A stretch of DNA of 64,000 nucleotides from Arthrobotrys musiformis. Lineage: Eukaryota; Ascomycota; Orbiliomycetes; Orbiliales; Orbiliaceae. Position 1 is the first letter of the stretch. Every line of letters begins with the position of its first letter. Below, piece by piece: positions 36,644 to 47,394 of this stretch. The position numbers were made by a program, and so were the translations under genes. The stretch covers positions 1,302,001 to 1,366,000 of the forward strand of contig JAVHJL010000011.1 in assembly GCA_036971715.1 (NCBI GenBank), given 5' to 3'. The notes beneath the pieces are model-generated. The model worked only from the letters and a program-made list of their open reading frames with translations. It did not search any database and was not told where the DNA came from.

Positions 36644-37159
36644 CTACCAGCTGGCCTTCTTGACGCCGGGCAGCTCTCCGGCCAGTGCTGCCAGACGGAA
36701 CGGGAACTACACAAATCTATTAGCACTCATCCATTCATATCATCCATATAATATCCATATCATATAGATATATATATATACGTATATATAGAGGGAAAGG
36801 GAACGTACTCTGCCCATCTTGAACTCCCTGAAAACAGACCGCCCTCGTCCACCAACAGTGCAGCGGTTCTTGATCTTGGTCGGCTGGCTGTTCACCGGCA
36901 ATTGGGTCAACTGCAGCTGGGCCTCGGTCTTCTGGCGGGCGGAGAACTGGCTGCTGGCGATGATGTATCTCAAAGCCTGGCGCTCGACCTCGAACTTGGC
37001 AAACTGCTCGCGCTTGTAGGCGTCGCGGAAGATGCGCGACTGAATGAAACTATCCTCACAGTCAGTATCTAATACAATATATATAGGATGAGGGACTCAC
37101 CAAGCAAGCTTGTGCGTCGGCTTGCCCGCAGACAGGAAGTGGCCCTTCAGCGGCGGCAT
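36644..37159 (-). CDS. MRP2: Mitochondrial ribosomal protein uS14m
   Basis: Three exons on the minus strand (37159-37101, 37049-36809, 36706-36644) give 120 residues in phase. The core RYIIASSQFSARQKTEAQLQ and especially RCTVGGRGRSVFREFKMGR, followed by FPFRLAALAGELPGVKKASW, are the uS14 signature; the C-terminal KKASW is nearly universal. It lacks the zinc-binding cysteines, as mitochondrial and many bacterial S14 do. It belongs to the small subunit of the mitochondrial ribosome (yeast Mrp2). It is divergent from the ATP synthase subunit J gene with only 193 bp between starts, so two mitochondrial genes share a promoter. Confidence 0.95.
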
Positions 37160-37352
37160 TTCAATATCAATATCAATATCAATATCTTGTATGGCTGTTG
37201 TGTGGAAGTTGTGTGGAAGAGTTTGAGTGCACGTGACGCAGCCGGAAGATTTGACCTCACCCGAACTTCACTCTCCGGCTAACTAACCTCCTCTCATCCA
37301 CCACCACCAACATCATCACCACCACTTCTTCACCTCAATCAAAGACTTCATC
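37160..37352. promoter_or_regulatory. Shared promoter of two mitochondrial genes
   Basis: The 193 bp between uS14m and ATP synthase subunit J start codons serve both genes. A hexamer repeat (ATCAAT-type, about 37161-37185) lies directly against the uS14m start. Confidence 0.6.
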
Positions 37353-37695
37353 ATGCCCGGCCCGTTCGCTGTCTTCCGCCGCAAGTGGCCCGCCCCAGTT
37401 TGTACGTCACTCCCCTTTTCTGTCCGATCCAATTGATACTAATTATGCGTAGGGGAACCACTGGCTCCATTCATCATTGCCGGTAAACCACTCTGACCCC
37501 ATCGGTCGATAACCAAGCTAACGAGCACAGGCGGCATCGTCTACTACGGAGTCTGGCAGGGACAGAACGCTCTCGCCAACAGTACGCCCCCCCCTCTTCC
37601 TCTTATTGAACAGTATCTAACAGTGTGCAGCCGAGGAGTTCCGCAACGACCCACGTAATCCAAACGCCAAGCCCTCTAAACCCGCCTCCCATTAG
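37353..37695 (+). CDS. ATP18: Mitochondrial ATP synthase subunit J (i/j)
   Basis: Four tiny exons (37353-37401, 37453-37482, 37531-37581, 37631-37695) give 64 residues, all in phase. The chain reads as the small membrane subunit: FRRKWPAPVWEPLAPFIIAG then GIVYYGVWQGQNALANTEEF and NDPRNPNAK. The single hydrophobic helix sits at about residues 19-34 and the NDPRNP motif is diagnostic. It is part of the membrane Fo sector and dimer interface of ATP synthase. The introns are about 47-51 nt, near the lower limit. Confidence 0.92.
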
Positions 37696-37975
37696 AATCC
37701 TGATCGAAGCCTGCGCTGGGCCGACGGACTGTGTATATTTTGAAAAACCCCGGTAGAGAGAGGTGGACGGAAAGGTGGTGCGGGGGAATGGGCCGTATCT
37801 TGATCGAATTGTCGGTTGAGGGAAGGCTCAAGTTGTACATTTAAAACTGCTGCGAGAAAATTAAAACAGATACACTGCTTATACAACCAATACTTATAAC
37901 CATCATAAAGTAGTATATTAGTATGGTATAGTAAGTACGGTAGTGAAGTATGGTAGTAAGTACGGTAGTAAAGGG

Positions 37976-39118
37976 TCAAAAGCTGCACCCGCTCCGCATC
38001 ACAATCTCCAGGCTCGTCCGCCCCATCGCCAAATTATGCTCCAGCGCCCCCAACTTGGCCACCACGCTCATCAAACTCGGATCCTGACTCTCAACCCTGA
38101 TCCTCTCCTTCACCCTCACCTCCACTCCCTTATACACACAAACCCCTTCCTCCCCACCATCCACCGCCCCCGCCGCAGTCTGTTTCCTTCCCTTAAACGC
38201 CCCCGCGATCTTTTCCCGAAAATTAAAATTCGACAAATGTTGATCGATATTCATCCCCGCCAGCGCCGCCGTGATCCCCGCGTACCCCGCCGAGGGGGTA
38301 TTAACGTACTCCAACAGCCTAATCTCCGTCACGATAGCCGCATCCTGGATCGTGACATCCAACGCCAGGTTCTCCGGCAGCGTTGGTTCGAATAACCCCC
38401 CATCCACGGCATGATACGGGAATAAATTCGACTTTGGCGTAGCCTTAAGTATCCCCCTCGCGGATCTGATATCTGACAGCAAAGAGTCGAGCTGGGAGGT
38501 TAGTAACTTGGAATCGATCACCGCGCTCGCCGTTTTTGTTGGCAAAGATAGTGATTTCTGGGTTTGTACTGAGGCGGAAGAAGGGAGGGTGGTTAATGCC
38601 GATTGAACGAAGTTGCGACAGTCCGTTAGCTGCGGGAGGTGCAGGCTCGTCTCGGACTGGCCGGAGAGTTGGAGACGGTAGTACCCTAACCCCTTCGTAT
38701 TCGCCAGTCCGTGCATCTTCACTTGCATGTCCTACACTTTATCAATAACCCTTTCATAGACTACAACCATAAACCTCATAAAGTAATGGAAAGGGAAAGA
38801 ACATACACCCTTGACGATCCCGCTCCCAACCCGCGTCACAAACCCCTTCAGCCCCTCGCTCCGACTCGTAGACAGCACAAGCGTGCTCCCCGGCTGCGAT
38901 GGCGCCAGTAGAGATAAACACTCCTCCAGTCCGGACCGCAGTGATAGTAGACTCTCTTGGATCTCTGTGATCAGCCAGGCCAGCTCTCGCAACTAATTTA
39001 CATCCATTAGCTATATTCATATATATTATATAATAAAGAAGGGAGGGGGTACAGTAGCGTCCTGGACCTCGCGCTCGAGAACCTCGGGCGAGACCTTCGG
39101 GTAGACTTCTATCCGCAT
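37976..39118 (-). CDS. Rogdi/Rav2-family protein (RAVE complex subunit)
   Basis: Three exons on the minus strand (39118-39053, 38992-38807, 38731-37976) give 335 residues; every intron is phase 0. Diagnostic stretches are LRELAWLITEIQESLLSLR, GLEECLSLLAPSQPGSTLVL and FVTRVGSGIVKG, which match the Rogdi leucine-zipper family including yeast Rav2. The RAVE complex promotes reassembly of the V1 and Vo sectors of the vacuolar proton pump. Length is normal. Confidence 0.88.
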
Positions 39119-39838
39119 TTTTCAAAATAATAAAATTGGCAAGAATTGCTCGATGGGTATAATTATAATGTGGATTGCGACGAAGAGATGCAATGAGACA
39201 GGGTTCCGTCATGCCGAACAGGGGATTTACCAATCGGGTTTTACAACACCACCCAACGCAGTTTCTATTCTGTCACAATTCAATTTTATAACGACAATTA
39301 GACATTCTACCCCCCTCTACATAATCGTACTCAAAAAGTAATATAATACTATCACAGAATCCCCCAAGTTTTACAGTTTTAGGAGTTTTTTCTTTTTCAA
39401 AAGAAAATGGATTTGAGATTGGCTATGTGAGGATATAACGCTACACCCTCATTATCAAATCCAACGCCCAAAGGATAGATAAGTACTAAAAACAGGTAAA
39501 GGATAAGAGTAAACGTTTAAACGCAGGAACAACGGTAAAAATACGAGTGTTAATAAGGATATGAATGAGATGGTTTTGTTTTCGGGAACGAGAGTGGAGT
39601 TAACAATTAGAACATAAGATGAGAGTAGGATAAGAATAGGAGCCAGATAAGAATAACCCGGCCGTATAGATAATAATAATAGGATAGAAGTAGGAAGAAT
39701 GGATATACCTGTCCTCGTACCCGGACCGCACAAACAGCGACCGGATATACCGTTAAATTTGACCCCACAAAGGGCTATAGCTGTTCCCGTAACCAACTTA
39801 AGCTTCTGAGCTCCCCTCAGACCTGGAAGGTTACAACG
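39119..39838. other. Intergenic region
   Basis: Between the Rogdi start and the F-box stop, both minus strand. Mixed AT-rich sequence; the minus-strand frame at 39455-39796 is hydrophobic but has no recognisable features and I do not call it. Confidence 0.3.
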
Positions 39839-41354
39839 TTAGACTATCAAATCGAGACTCGTGAAATACTCGAGCAGGAACCTTTTCCTCGGCCGCGGCT
39901 GGCCCTCCGGCGCCGCAAAATGCGCATCCGCCTTGTGCTCCACCTCCGACAGCGGCATTCCACTCTGAGCCCTCAGCCCGGGGTCCCCCTCAGCCCTCTT
40001 CCAAAACGGCTTATTAAAACTCTGCCACTCGAACTCCAGCTCTTTGAAAGCCTCAGAATCCCTAGCCGCCGGACTGGCCATAGGCTTATACCTATCCCCG
40101 ACACCGCTCGACGGGGTATACTCCCTCAAAATCTTACACCCAACAGAAGTCAACCCCCCGGAATCCTCCAACCCAAACTCCGCGCTCTCCAGCCGCGAAA
40201 GCCGCGGGTGGGAATACGAATCCCCCTGCCTCCCCAATCCGATCCAAAACTCCACCGACTTCTGCAACTCCAACCTCACCATCTTCCGCCGCTTCGGACC
40301 GTGTTGTCGCATCAGAAATACCCGCTTGAGCCGGCCCATCCGTAGAATATCCCTATACGCAATTTCATCCCCAACAACCCCAATACTCTCCGTCTGCGCC
40401 CGAATCCTGAGCTCCTCAACCGCAGGAAACCGGTACGAAATCTCCATAAACACCGCTCGATCCAGTCCCCGAATCCTCATATTCAAATACTTCACATTCC
40501 AAAACACCGTATCACCCTCAAAAAAAACTCCACGTCCGGAAGAATACCCCGTAAAAAACCCCCCCTGAATATCCAACCTCTCCACCGTCGCCGCCGAACC
40601 CGCCAACAACCTCTCCCCAAACCTCGGCGGCAACCCCTCCCTCGTCGTCGTCTCGAAGTGGAACCTATCAACCTTCACCACCAACTCCTCAAACCTAAAC
40701 TCCCGCCTCACAAACTCCTCCACCTCCTCACCTCTAACCCCGGACTCCAACGAAAGCCTCTCTTCGTCGGAAAGTAAGGTGAGGTACCGCGTGTACTCCA
40801 CCCCGGCAGCAGCGTAATCGGGGTAATCTCGATAATTCACCACCATCCTCTTCAACCTCGTCTTCGCGAAGGGGTGGCTCGCAAGGGATTTAAACAGCAA
40901 TCCCAGCAGTTGGTGCGATAGCGCACACACGAGCGAGACCGTAATCTCAACCGACCGAAGGTTCTGAAACCGCGCCAGCTGCGATAGCGATATCTGCCCG
41001 TCCTCGACGATATTATAGAATCCCCAGGGAATACGAAGCGAGAACCCTGTGTCCGATAATCTCATCACCACGGTTCTACACCCGTAATTAACCCCCTATA
41101 CAAATTTATACGAAAAAGAGGGGGGGGGAATACCGAACAGCCTTCTCCGCCACCCTACCGGTCTCCCCGCTATTCCCCAAAAACTCCAGAGACTGTCTGC
41201 TCAGATGGAACCCCCTGAACAGCACGGGTAGCAGCAAACCCCGACATTCCTTCGAACACAGCGAGACATTCTTGATATCCTTCAACTCAAGGTGTTCCGG
41301 TGAAACAACCAGATAAAACACCTCCCGCGGGAGAGCCATCAATTTCGACATCAT
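39839..41354 (-). CDS. F-box-like protein
   Basis: Two exons on the minus strand (41354-41134, 41075-39839) give 485 residues in phase. The N-terminus (ALPREVFYLVVSPEHLELKD, then SLCSKECRGLLLPVLFRGFH) fits an F-box with its typical LCSKxxRxLLLPxLFR element. The long C-terminal part is leucine-rich with irregular repeats (for example ARFQNLRSVEITVSLVC, VFWNVKYLNMRIRGL), as in fungal F-box/LRR proteins. It resembles in layout the F-box gene at 19.35 kb (F-box then LRR-like tail), but I see no close sequence identity. Likely an SCF substrate adaptor of unknown target. Confidence 0.8.
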
Positions 41355-42761
41355 CTTTTAAAAAAGATAACTTGCCACGCTAGTATAGTATATAAATAGT
41401 AAAATATGAGACTTGATAAGCTTAAATTTCTTAGAAGAAAACTTAAAAAGAAAGTTTAAAGAGGAAAGGGGGGATTGAGGAGAAAGAGGGGAAATCTGAA
41501 AGGTCTTAAGAAGAGAAGAATACGTATTACAGCAGGACACGGCTGGAGTTCTGAGTGGGGTTCTTGCAGATGGTTACGTTACCTGCATATATTCCTGGCC
41601 TTGTGCGACCCGAGATGGGGGACCCCCTTACCTCCGTACATTCCTGTGCAACTTGCAACAGACTCAACACCATTATACGTATACCCCTCCCGTAGATTAC
41701 ACAGATGTACCTTTTTTGGTGTTTAGTCCGGTCTTTTTTTGGGGGACTGGTTGATTATATATTACATCACATTTTTAAGAATTCCCTGTAGTTAGGACCG
41801 GCCGTTGGGAATACAAGATATAGATTTGCATGGCAAATCGTGCTGAACATATGCTTTTCTAAAGGCTATTCATTCTGCCCCCCGCAGCGTAAGATGGATA
41901 TTACAGACAGCTGCCCACCTGTTTATATCACAAATAAACTACTTTATAAATTTAGCAGAACACTTTGATATCAATCTGTAGTATCCCCTCCAAAATAATG
42001 GCCCTTTCGATCCTTGGCAATCGTTTTTGGACGATAGGGTGATTGCTTAATTATAGTTTTTAACCCAGATTCAAATATTTAATATTAATTGTTCATATCG
42101 AACACCATGTGATATTAATACATCTCTGGAATCCATCCCTTCTGCTAAAGATACACAGAAGATAACTAAAACCAAGCTCAACTCCATCAAACCTGACGCT
42201 AGACGCCTGCCCCAGACTAGTCCAAACAGCTGCCGTCGAGCTTAAGCGCCTAGCTTAGCCATCCATGCTGGTGGAGCTATAAATAATACCCACCAAGCGA
42301 ATTAACACAACCCTTTCTGGCATACATCGATATTTTGTGGTACGCAACACGTTTAAGCAGTAACGAACCCTTGCTGTCAACCCCTATCGATGCAGGACCG
42401 CGAAAGGAATAATATAATAATCTCGAGAAAAAATAAATAATATAAAGGTTTAATTGGTTTATTTTGACAGCGCGGTTGAGGCGCGAATTGGGATACCCGG
42501 TTTACCGACACTATATCCGTGGGCTGGTATCCGGTGGGAATTAAGATGTGTATATATATGTCTCCAGTGGGCCGACCAGCTGGCACAGCAGGCTTCCTTA
42601 ATTCCCGACATTTACTCAAGGACCGATATCTCGAGGGGGAAAAAATTACAATCTATCCTTATACGTATCAAAGATAAATATCGATAAATAATCCAGTTGA
42701 AACACCTATCTCTAGCCACCGCAGTAGCATTTGGTTTACGAGATAAATCTCTAGTATAGCC
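41355..42761. other. AT-rich intergenic region with dispersed motif copy
   Basis: About 1.4 kb between divergent genes. No supported gene. A degenerate copy of the dispersed motif (TTGGTTTACGAGATAA) lies at about 42730-42746, 16 bp before the phosphorylase start codon. Confidence 0.4.
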
Positions 42762-44404
42762 ATGGGGCTCCCTTCCCGAACCAGCGGCACAGTAGAGAAA
42801 TTGCCAACGTATAGCCCTAAATCACATCTTCACCCAAACGCATCGCATCATAACATTTACTAAACCATATTCCCAATCCACAGGCTGCGATACGAAGACT
42901 ACACAATAGGATGGGTCCCCGTACTCGAAATCGAAGAAGCCGCGGCCATAAGCATGCTAGATCGGAAACATAACGATCTACCGCCGGAGCCGAGAGATCC
43001 CAACGTATACACCCTCGGTAGGATCGGAGAACATAACGTTGTGATCGTTAGGTTCGAAAGGAAGGGGATAGACGCCGCTGCGTTTGCCGTGGAGAACATG
43101 TTTTTTTCGTTCCCGAATATGCAGTTTGTTTTCGTGGTCGGGGTGGGAGGGGGTGCGCCTGGTCCTGCGGTTCCTTATCATTCCAAGGAGGAGGATTTGA
43201 GGCTTGGTGATGTTGTCGTCGGAGTCCCGAATGGCGATAGAAATTGTAAGCTGAAAATATCCCCCAAAAAACAAAAATTGGAAAATCTACTAATGGTGTT
43301 TCTATCCCTCAAGACGCCGTGGTACAGCATGACTACAGAAGAGAAAACTCCGACGGAACATCCGAGATCCTCTGCCCAAAATACAGCCCTCCGAAGGAAC
43401 TCGAGATCGCGGTCCGAAATTTAGAAAAGGACCACGCACAAAACAAGAGCATGATGCTACAGTACATCCAAGAAGGTATACACGACCTCGAAGGCAAACT
43501 CGAAATCCCTGGACTACCCAATACCTGCACCTTCCCAGGACGGCACAAAGACAGACTATTCCTCTCATCATATCGACACCCTGACGACTCCAGTCCTTGC
43601 GAAGAATGCAATCCTAATATGATAATCCAACGGAAGCCCCGAAATGACACATCCCCCAAAATACACCACGGCGTCATCGGCACCGGCGATCGACTTATTA
43701 AATGGACCAACTACCGCGATAGATTAAGAGAAACCGAGGGGGTCATGTGCTTTGAGATGGAGACGCGAGGGGTGGTCGATTTCCCCTCCCTTTCGATAAG
43801 GGGTATTTCCGACTATTCGGACGGTCACAAAAATAAATTTTGGCAGCCGTATGCCGCTGTTGCTGCTGCCGCTTACGCAAAGGACGTCTTGCGGGTGTTA
43901 CCGCCGGTTGTTATCGAGGATGAGATGTCAGTTATTATCGAGGCCGAACCACCGATTATTCCTGAAGCAGAACCACCAGTTATCCTCGAGGTTACGTCAC
44001 CAGCGGTTCTCGAAGCTGAACTGCCGGATATTCCAGAGCCTCAACTGCAATATATTTCAGAGCCTCAACTGCAAGATATTCCAGAGCCTCAACTGTCAGT
44101 TGTTCTAGAGCCTGAACCGCCAATTATTCCAGAGCCTGAACCGCCAGCTATTCCCGACGCCAAGTCGCCAGCTACCTTCGAGGTTCTACCACTAATTATT
44201 CCCAAGGCCGCACCGCCAGTCCCTCTCGAAGCTGTATCGCCAGCTATTCCCAAAGCTGTATACGTACCACCATATATTCCTGAGCCCAAGCCGCCAGTGT
44301 CGGAAAAAGATTTAGTAGTGTGTACGTACTGGGAAACGGATTCCGAAATGTCCGACATGTCCGAAATGCCCGAAAAGTTGAAATTCGACAAAGGTACGCT
44401 CTAA
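42762..44404 (+). CDS. Nucleoside-phosphorylase-superfamily (Pfs-like) protein with C-terminal octapeptide repeats
   Basis: Three exons (42762-42808, 42884-43245, 43314-44404) give 499 residues in phase. Residues 17-300 form a PNP_UDP phosphorylase domain of the type found at the N-terminus of fungal NLR-like (NACHT/NB-ARC plus ankyrin/TPR) proteins: YEDYTIGWVPVLEIEEAAA, YTLGRIGEHNVVIV, MQFVFVVGVGGGAP, DLRLGDVVVGVP, CFEMETRGVVDFPSLSIRGI and SDYSDGHKNKFWQPYAAVAA. No NTPase follows; instead residues ~340-462 are a degenerate 8-residue repeat (EPEPPIIP, EPEPPAIP, EPQLQDIP). Such domains can act as nucleosidases in immune-like or allorecognition modules, which is inference here. The acceptor of the second intron (TCAAG) is plain. 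A possible 3' extension with membrane helices is discussed under findings. Confidence 0.8.
43930..44290 (+). repeat. Coding minisatellite, 24-bp unit
   Basis: Within the phosphorylase gene, roughly 14 or 15 degenerate 24-bp units encode eight-residue blocks ending in IP or VL (EAEPPIIP, EPQLQDIP, EPEPPAIP). The units near 44025-44150 are the most alike at the DNA level. Confidence 0.8.
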
Positions 44405-45184
44405 TAAATTCCTCTCTTCTTTTGATAACGCTATTCTAACTCTTCACCTTTATAAATTAGATCCTTATCGTCGATATCCAACTTGCATGTGTACTATTTT
44501 ATAATTCTCTAGGAGGTGCAAAAAGTCCTTTCACCAAGGCGAGTGGATGTTCATTTCTGCTAGGGTGTTTAAGCATTTGGGTAACTCGGCGTCGATTTCC
44601 TTTATTTGGTATAAAATTGTATTGCTGGTTATATATGGCGTTTTAGTATATTTTAAAGGATATATCAAGTTCTCGCTTTCGTTGGTCTATAATTTTGCAT
44701 CATGTATATGGCTATCTCGTCTGAAATCGCATCTGAAGATATTGGATTTATAGACAACTTTAACATCGAATAAAGGGCACGTAAGCACAACAAGACCAGT
44801 TACAAAGGGCATAAATTAATACCCAAGTCTTGGGGAAGTACGAAGTGAATTATAGATACGTTCAGACCGGCCGGCCGACCCACGCTTTGAATCATGGATC
44901 CCGAATTAAAACGGCCGCGGAGCCGTCGCATTGACGACTTGAGAGGCCTGATCCACCCAAAAACGAACTATAAATATTCCACATTTATAATATAGTCCGA
45001 TCGGAGTCAACCCGTCCGAGATCTGCCAAAAACCGCAAGATATAATTATATAACATGCAAGCGTATATATATTTTTCATTAAGTAAACTATGGTCATCAA
45101 TGCCAAAGGTCTTCTTCTCCCGCCTAGACCGCCTTTAAGGATCCCAGAGTACGCACTATAACACCGCCCAAAAGAAATACCACC
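44405..45184. other. Region with a possible 3' exon
   Basis: An open stretch at 44513-44753 codes 80 codons with two hydrophobic segments (SFIWYKIVLLVIYGVLVYF and KFSLSLVYNFASCIW). It may be a 3' exon of the preceding gene, a small separate gene, or chance. Otherwise nothing seen. Confidence 0.3.
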
Positions 45185-45560
45185 ATGCCACCCCGGCTGC
45201 TGCAATGTATGTCCCTAGATCCCCTTCACAAGGGATAGCATATTAATATATTAACCCCACATTCCAGCAATCATAGGCGGCATAATAGGAAGCCTAGTGG
45301 GCAGTTCAATAGTAGTCTGCTACATCTCCCACATCCAACGACAAAATACCGTCTCGATGGAGCGTATCAACCAGAACCTAAAAAGGATGGATAGCGCACT
45401 CGAAGGATTCAACTTTTTCGCGGGGGATCTCGTTAGTAAGATAACCTTCCTCCCCAAGAATGTTATCGATATATTAACGAACCCCGTGACTATGGCAGAT
45501 ACACTAGATAAGTTAGCATCCGGCGGGGATGTTGAAGATGAAATTGTCCAACAAGGTTAA
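45185..45560 (+). CDS. Tiny single-pass membrane protein with amphipathic tail
   Basis: Two exons (45185-45206, 45268-45560) give 104 residues; the 61-nt intron has a GTATGT donor and an ATTCCAG acceptor in phase. After PPRLLQ comes one membrane helix (SIIGGIIGSLVGSSIVVCYI) and then a charged helical tail (NQNLKRMDSALEGFNFFAGD) ending acidic (GGDVEDEIVQQG). No family recognised. The Gly-zipper-like helix (GG..G...G) resembles membrane-inserting segments, but no activity can be claimed. It sits just past the phosphorylase gene and next to other tiny membrane proteins. Confidence 0.6.
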
Positions 45561-45635
45561 GGAAAAGAAGGAGTTATCAAGGATTCTATGTACGGGTTTA
45601 TGCATTGGAATTGCATTCGCACCAGTTTAGCACAG

Positions 45636-45890
45636 CTATGACCTACGCCTTCGGGGCTGGATGTATATACTACGGATCCGACAATGAGCACGGGTCAGTG
45701 AGTTAATTGGGGCTATAGCTATATACCCCCCAGACGAATATAATATACGAAATTCAACATCCAAATCGCGAGAGTTTGATACCGCATGTATCCCACGTGG
45801 AACCAGCCGATCAGCTAAATAAACCATCATGAGCGGCAGATACATCCACGCTACCACCAGCCCTCCAGCTACGTGTACGTAATTCCCCAT
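45636..45890 (-). CDS. Possible tiny membrane protein
   Basis: An uninterrupted minus-strand frame of 84 residues from the ATG at 45890. It has one hydrophobic segment (VAGGLVVAWMYLPLMMVYLA) near the N-terminus and a polar remainder. It lies between two better-supported tiny membrane protein genes and is divergent from the one at 45981. At this length the frame could be chance. Confidence 0.25.
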   Translation of the reverse strand: MGNYVHVAGGLVVAWMYLPLMMVYLADRLVPRGIHAVSNSRDLDVEFRILYSSGGYIAIAPINSLTRAHCRIRSIYIQPRRRRS

Positions 45891-45980
45891 TCCTTATCAA
45901 TTCACTTCGGAAGAACCCATCGAAACATCCCAGCTCATCCCTCAAGATCTCAACAATCAACCCACCTCAACCAATACAAA

Positions 45981-46248
45981 ATGCAACAATCAAACGCAGC
46001 TGGTAAGACCCCCAAAATCTAAACTAGCAATACCAAAAAGGCTAACCATCTCCCGAAAACAAGTATCCGCAATGGTCATAACCACCGCCGGTTTCCTCAG
46101 CGGTATCACCCTCCTCTACCTAAAATCCATCCTCCGTGGATCGCAGCCGGGCGTGGTTAGCCGCACCATGCGTCGTCATCCCGGTGTATTCGGGAAGAAA
46201 TCTGTGCACTGGGGGAAGACGACCATCATAAGAAATCGTTCTATTTAG
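45981..46248 (+). CDS. Tiny single-pass membrane protein, basic tail
   Basis: Two exons (45981-46002, 46064-46248) give 68 residues in phase; the intron is 61 nt with a GTAAGA donor. One membrane helix (AMVITTAGFLSGITLLYLKS) is followed by a strongly basic tail (TMRRHPGVFGKKSVHWGKTT). First exon length (22 nt) and intron length and position match the gene at 45185 exactly, though the proteins are not clearly alike. A mitochondrial inner-membrane or ER location is possible. Family not recognised. Confidence 0.5.
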
Positions 46249-47394
46249 CGGGTGCATGGGTCTTTTGTCTATCCGCTTGATCATGGTATCGTTTTCGGTC
46301 TTTTGTATGTTAGGACGGCGTATATAATACCCATATCATTCTCTACAGTATAATCAATATACAGTACCAAATCCCCAGCCTCGGACCGATAGACCCATCC
46401 GAGATGCTAGATCGATCGAATATATATAAAAACCAAGGTAGCGCCGAGCACGGCTTGTCTGGGGCAAACCCCAGCCCAGGCAGCCCAGCCCTACTAAACA
46501 CCACCCCATATCGCCGAGCCTAAACCGTCTTTCCCAAATATCCCCATAGACCGACTCCCACATCAATCCTTTCTATGCATCATGGCCACATTTGCCTACC
46601 CTCCCATACAAATCCGGTGCACATTCCGGTCCCACCGTAGCAAACCTGTTGCCCTAGCCGTTTTCTCCTACTTTCCGGGTGGCAGGATGCATGGGAGGTA
46701 CTGTAGACAAAGGTACCAAAAGGTAATCAGGTATATATTTCAATTAATGTAAGTTATAAACTAGTATTAACGTAGCACGATGAAAGGAATAAGGTAGTAG
46801 AAAAACAGCCAATCGAAAGAAAAAAAGAAAACACTGATATGCACAGAGTATATACACAAGAAGGTTATTTAGTACCGCTGCTGCCTCTGAAGAATAAAGG
46901 AGAAAAAAAAAAAACCAACAATCGCTTCGATGTTCGACGCCATCAACATGAAGTATTAAGAACGTAATGATGTGCTAAAAAAGCTAGAATGTCTCAAATG
47001 GTTGTAGAAAGGATGTCCAACGAAGAGTCCGCACTGTACACAAGAATACAAGTTGAAGAAAAAAAAAGTGTAGCAAGGACAAAATCCAACCAGCTTCATT
47101 GCTTGCCCGCTTCTTCAATGGTAAACGACGTCAAGTAACGAGGGTAAAGAAAAAGAGTGTCTTCCAAACTGTTCATCTGCTCTTGCCAAGGTATATATGT
47201 ATAAAGGCTCGTGCCGAATCCGCCGTCAAAGATAATATAAAAAAGATGTAAAAAAAAGGAAAAAAGGGAAACTGCCCTCAGCGGGCGGTTAGGGGTATCA
47301 TACAACTGTCTTTTTTGTCATGCCGTCGGAAATAAAAAAAGTGGACATGCAGACCGTGTAACTGCAATATATAAAAAAACAAGCAGTGTAATTA
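46249..47394. other. Intergenic region
   Basis: About 1.1 kb, including what is probably the long 3' untranslated region of SEC2 on the right. No supported gene. Confidence 0.35.
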
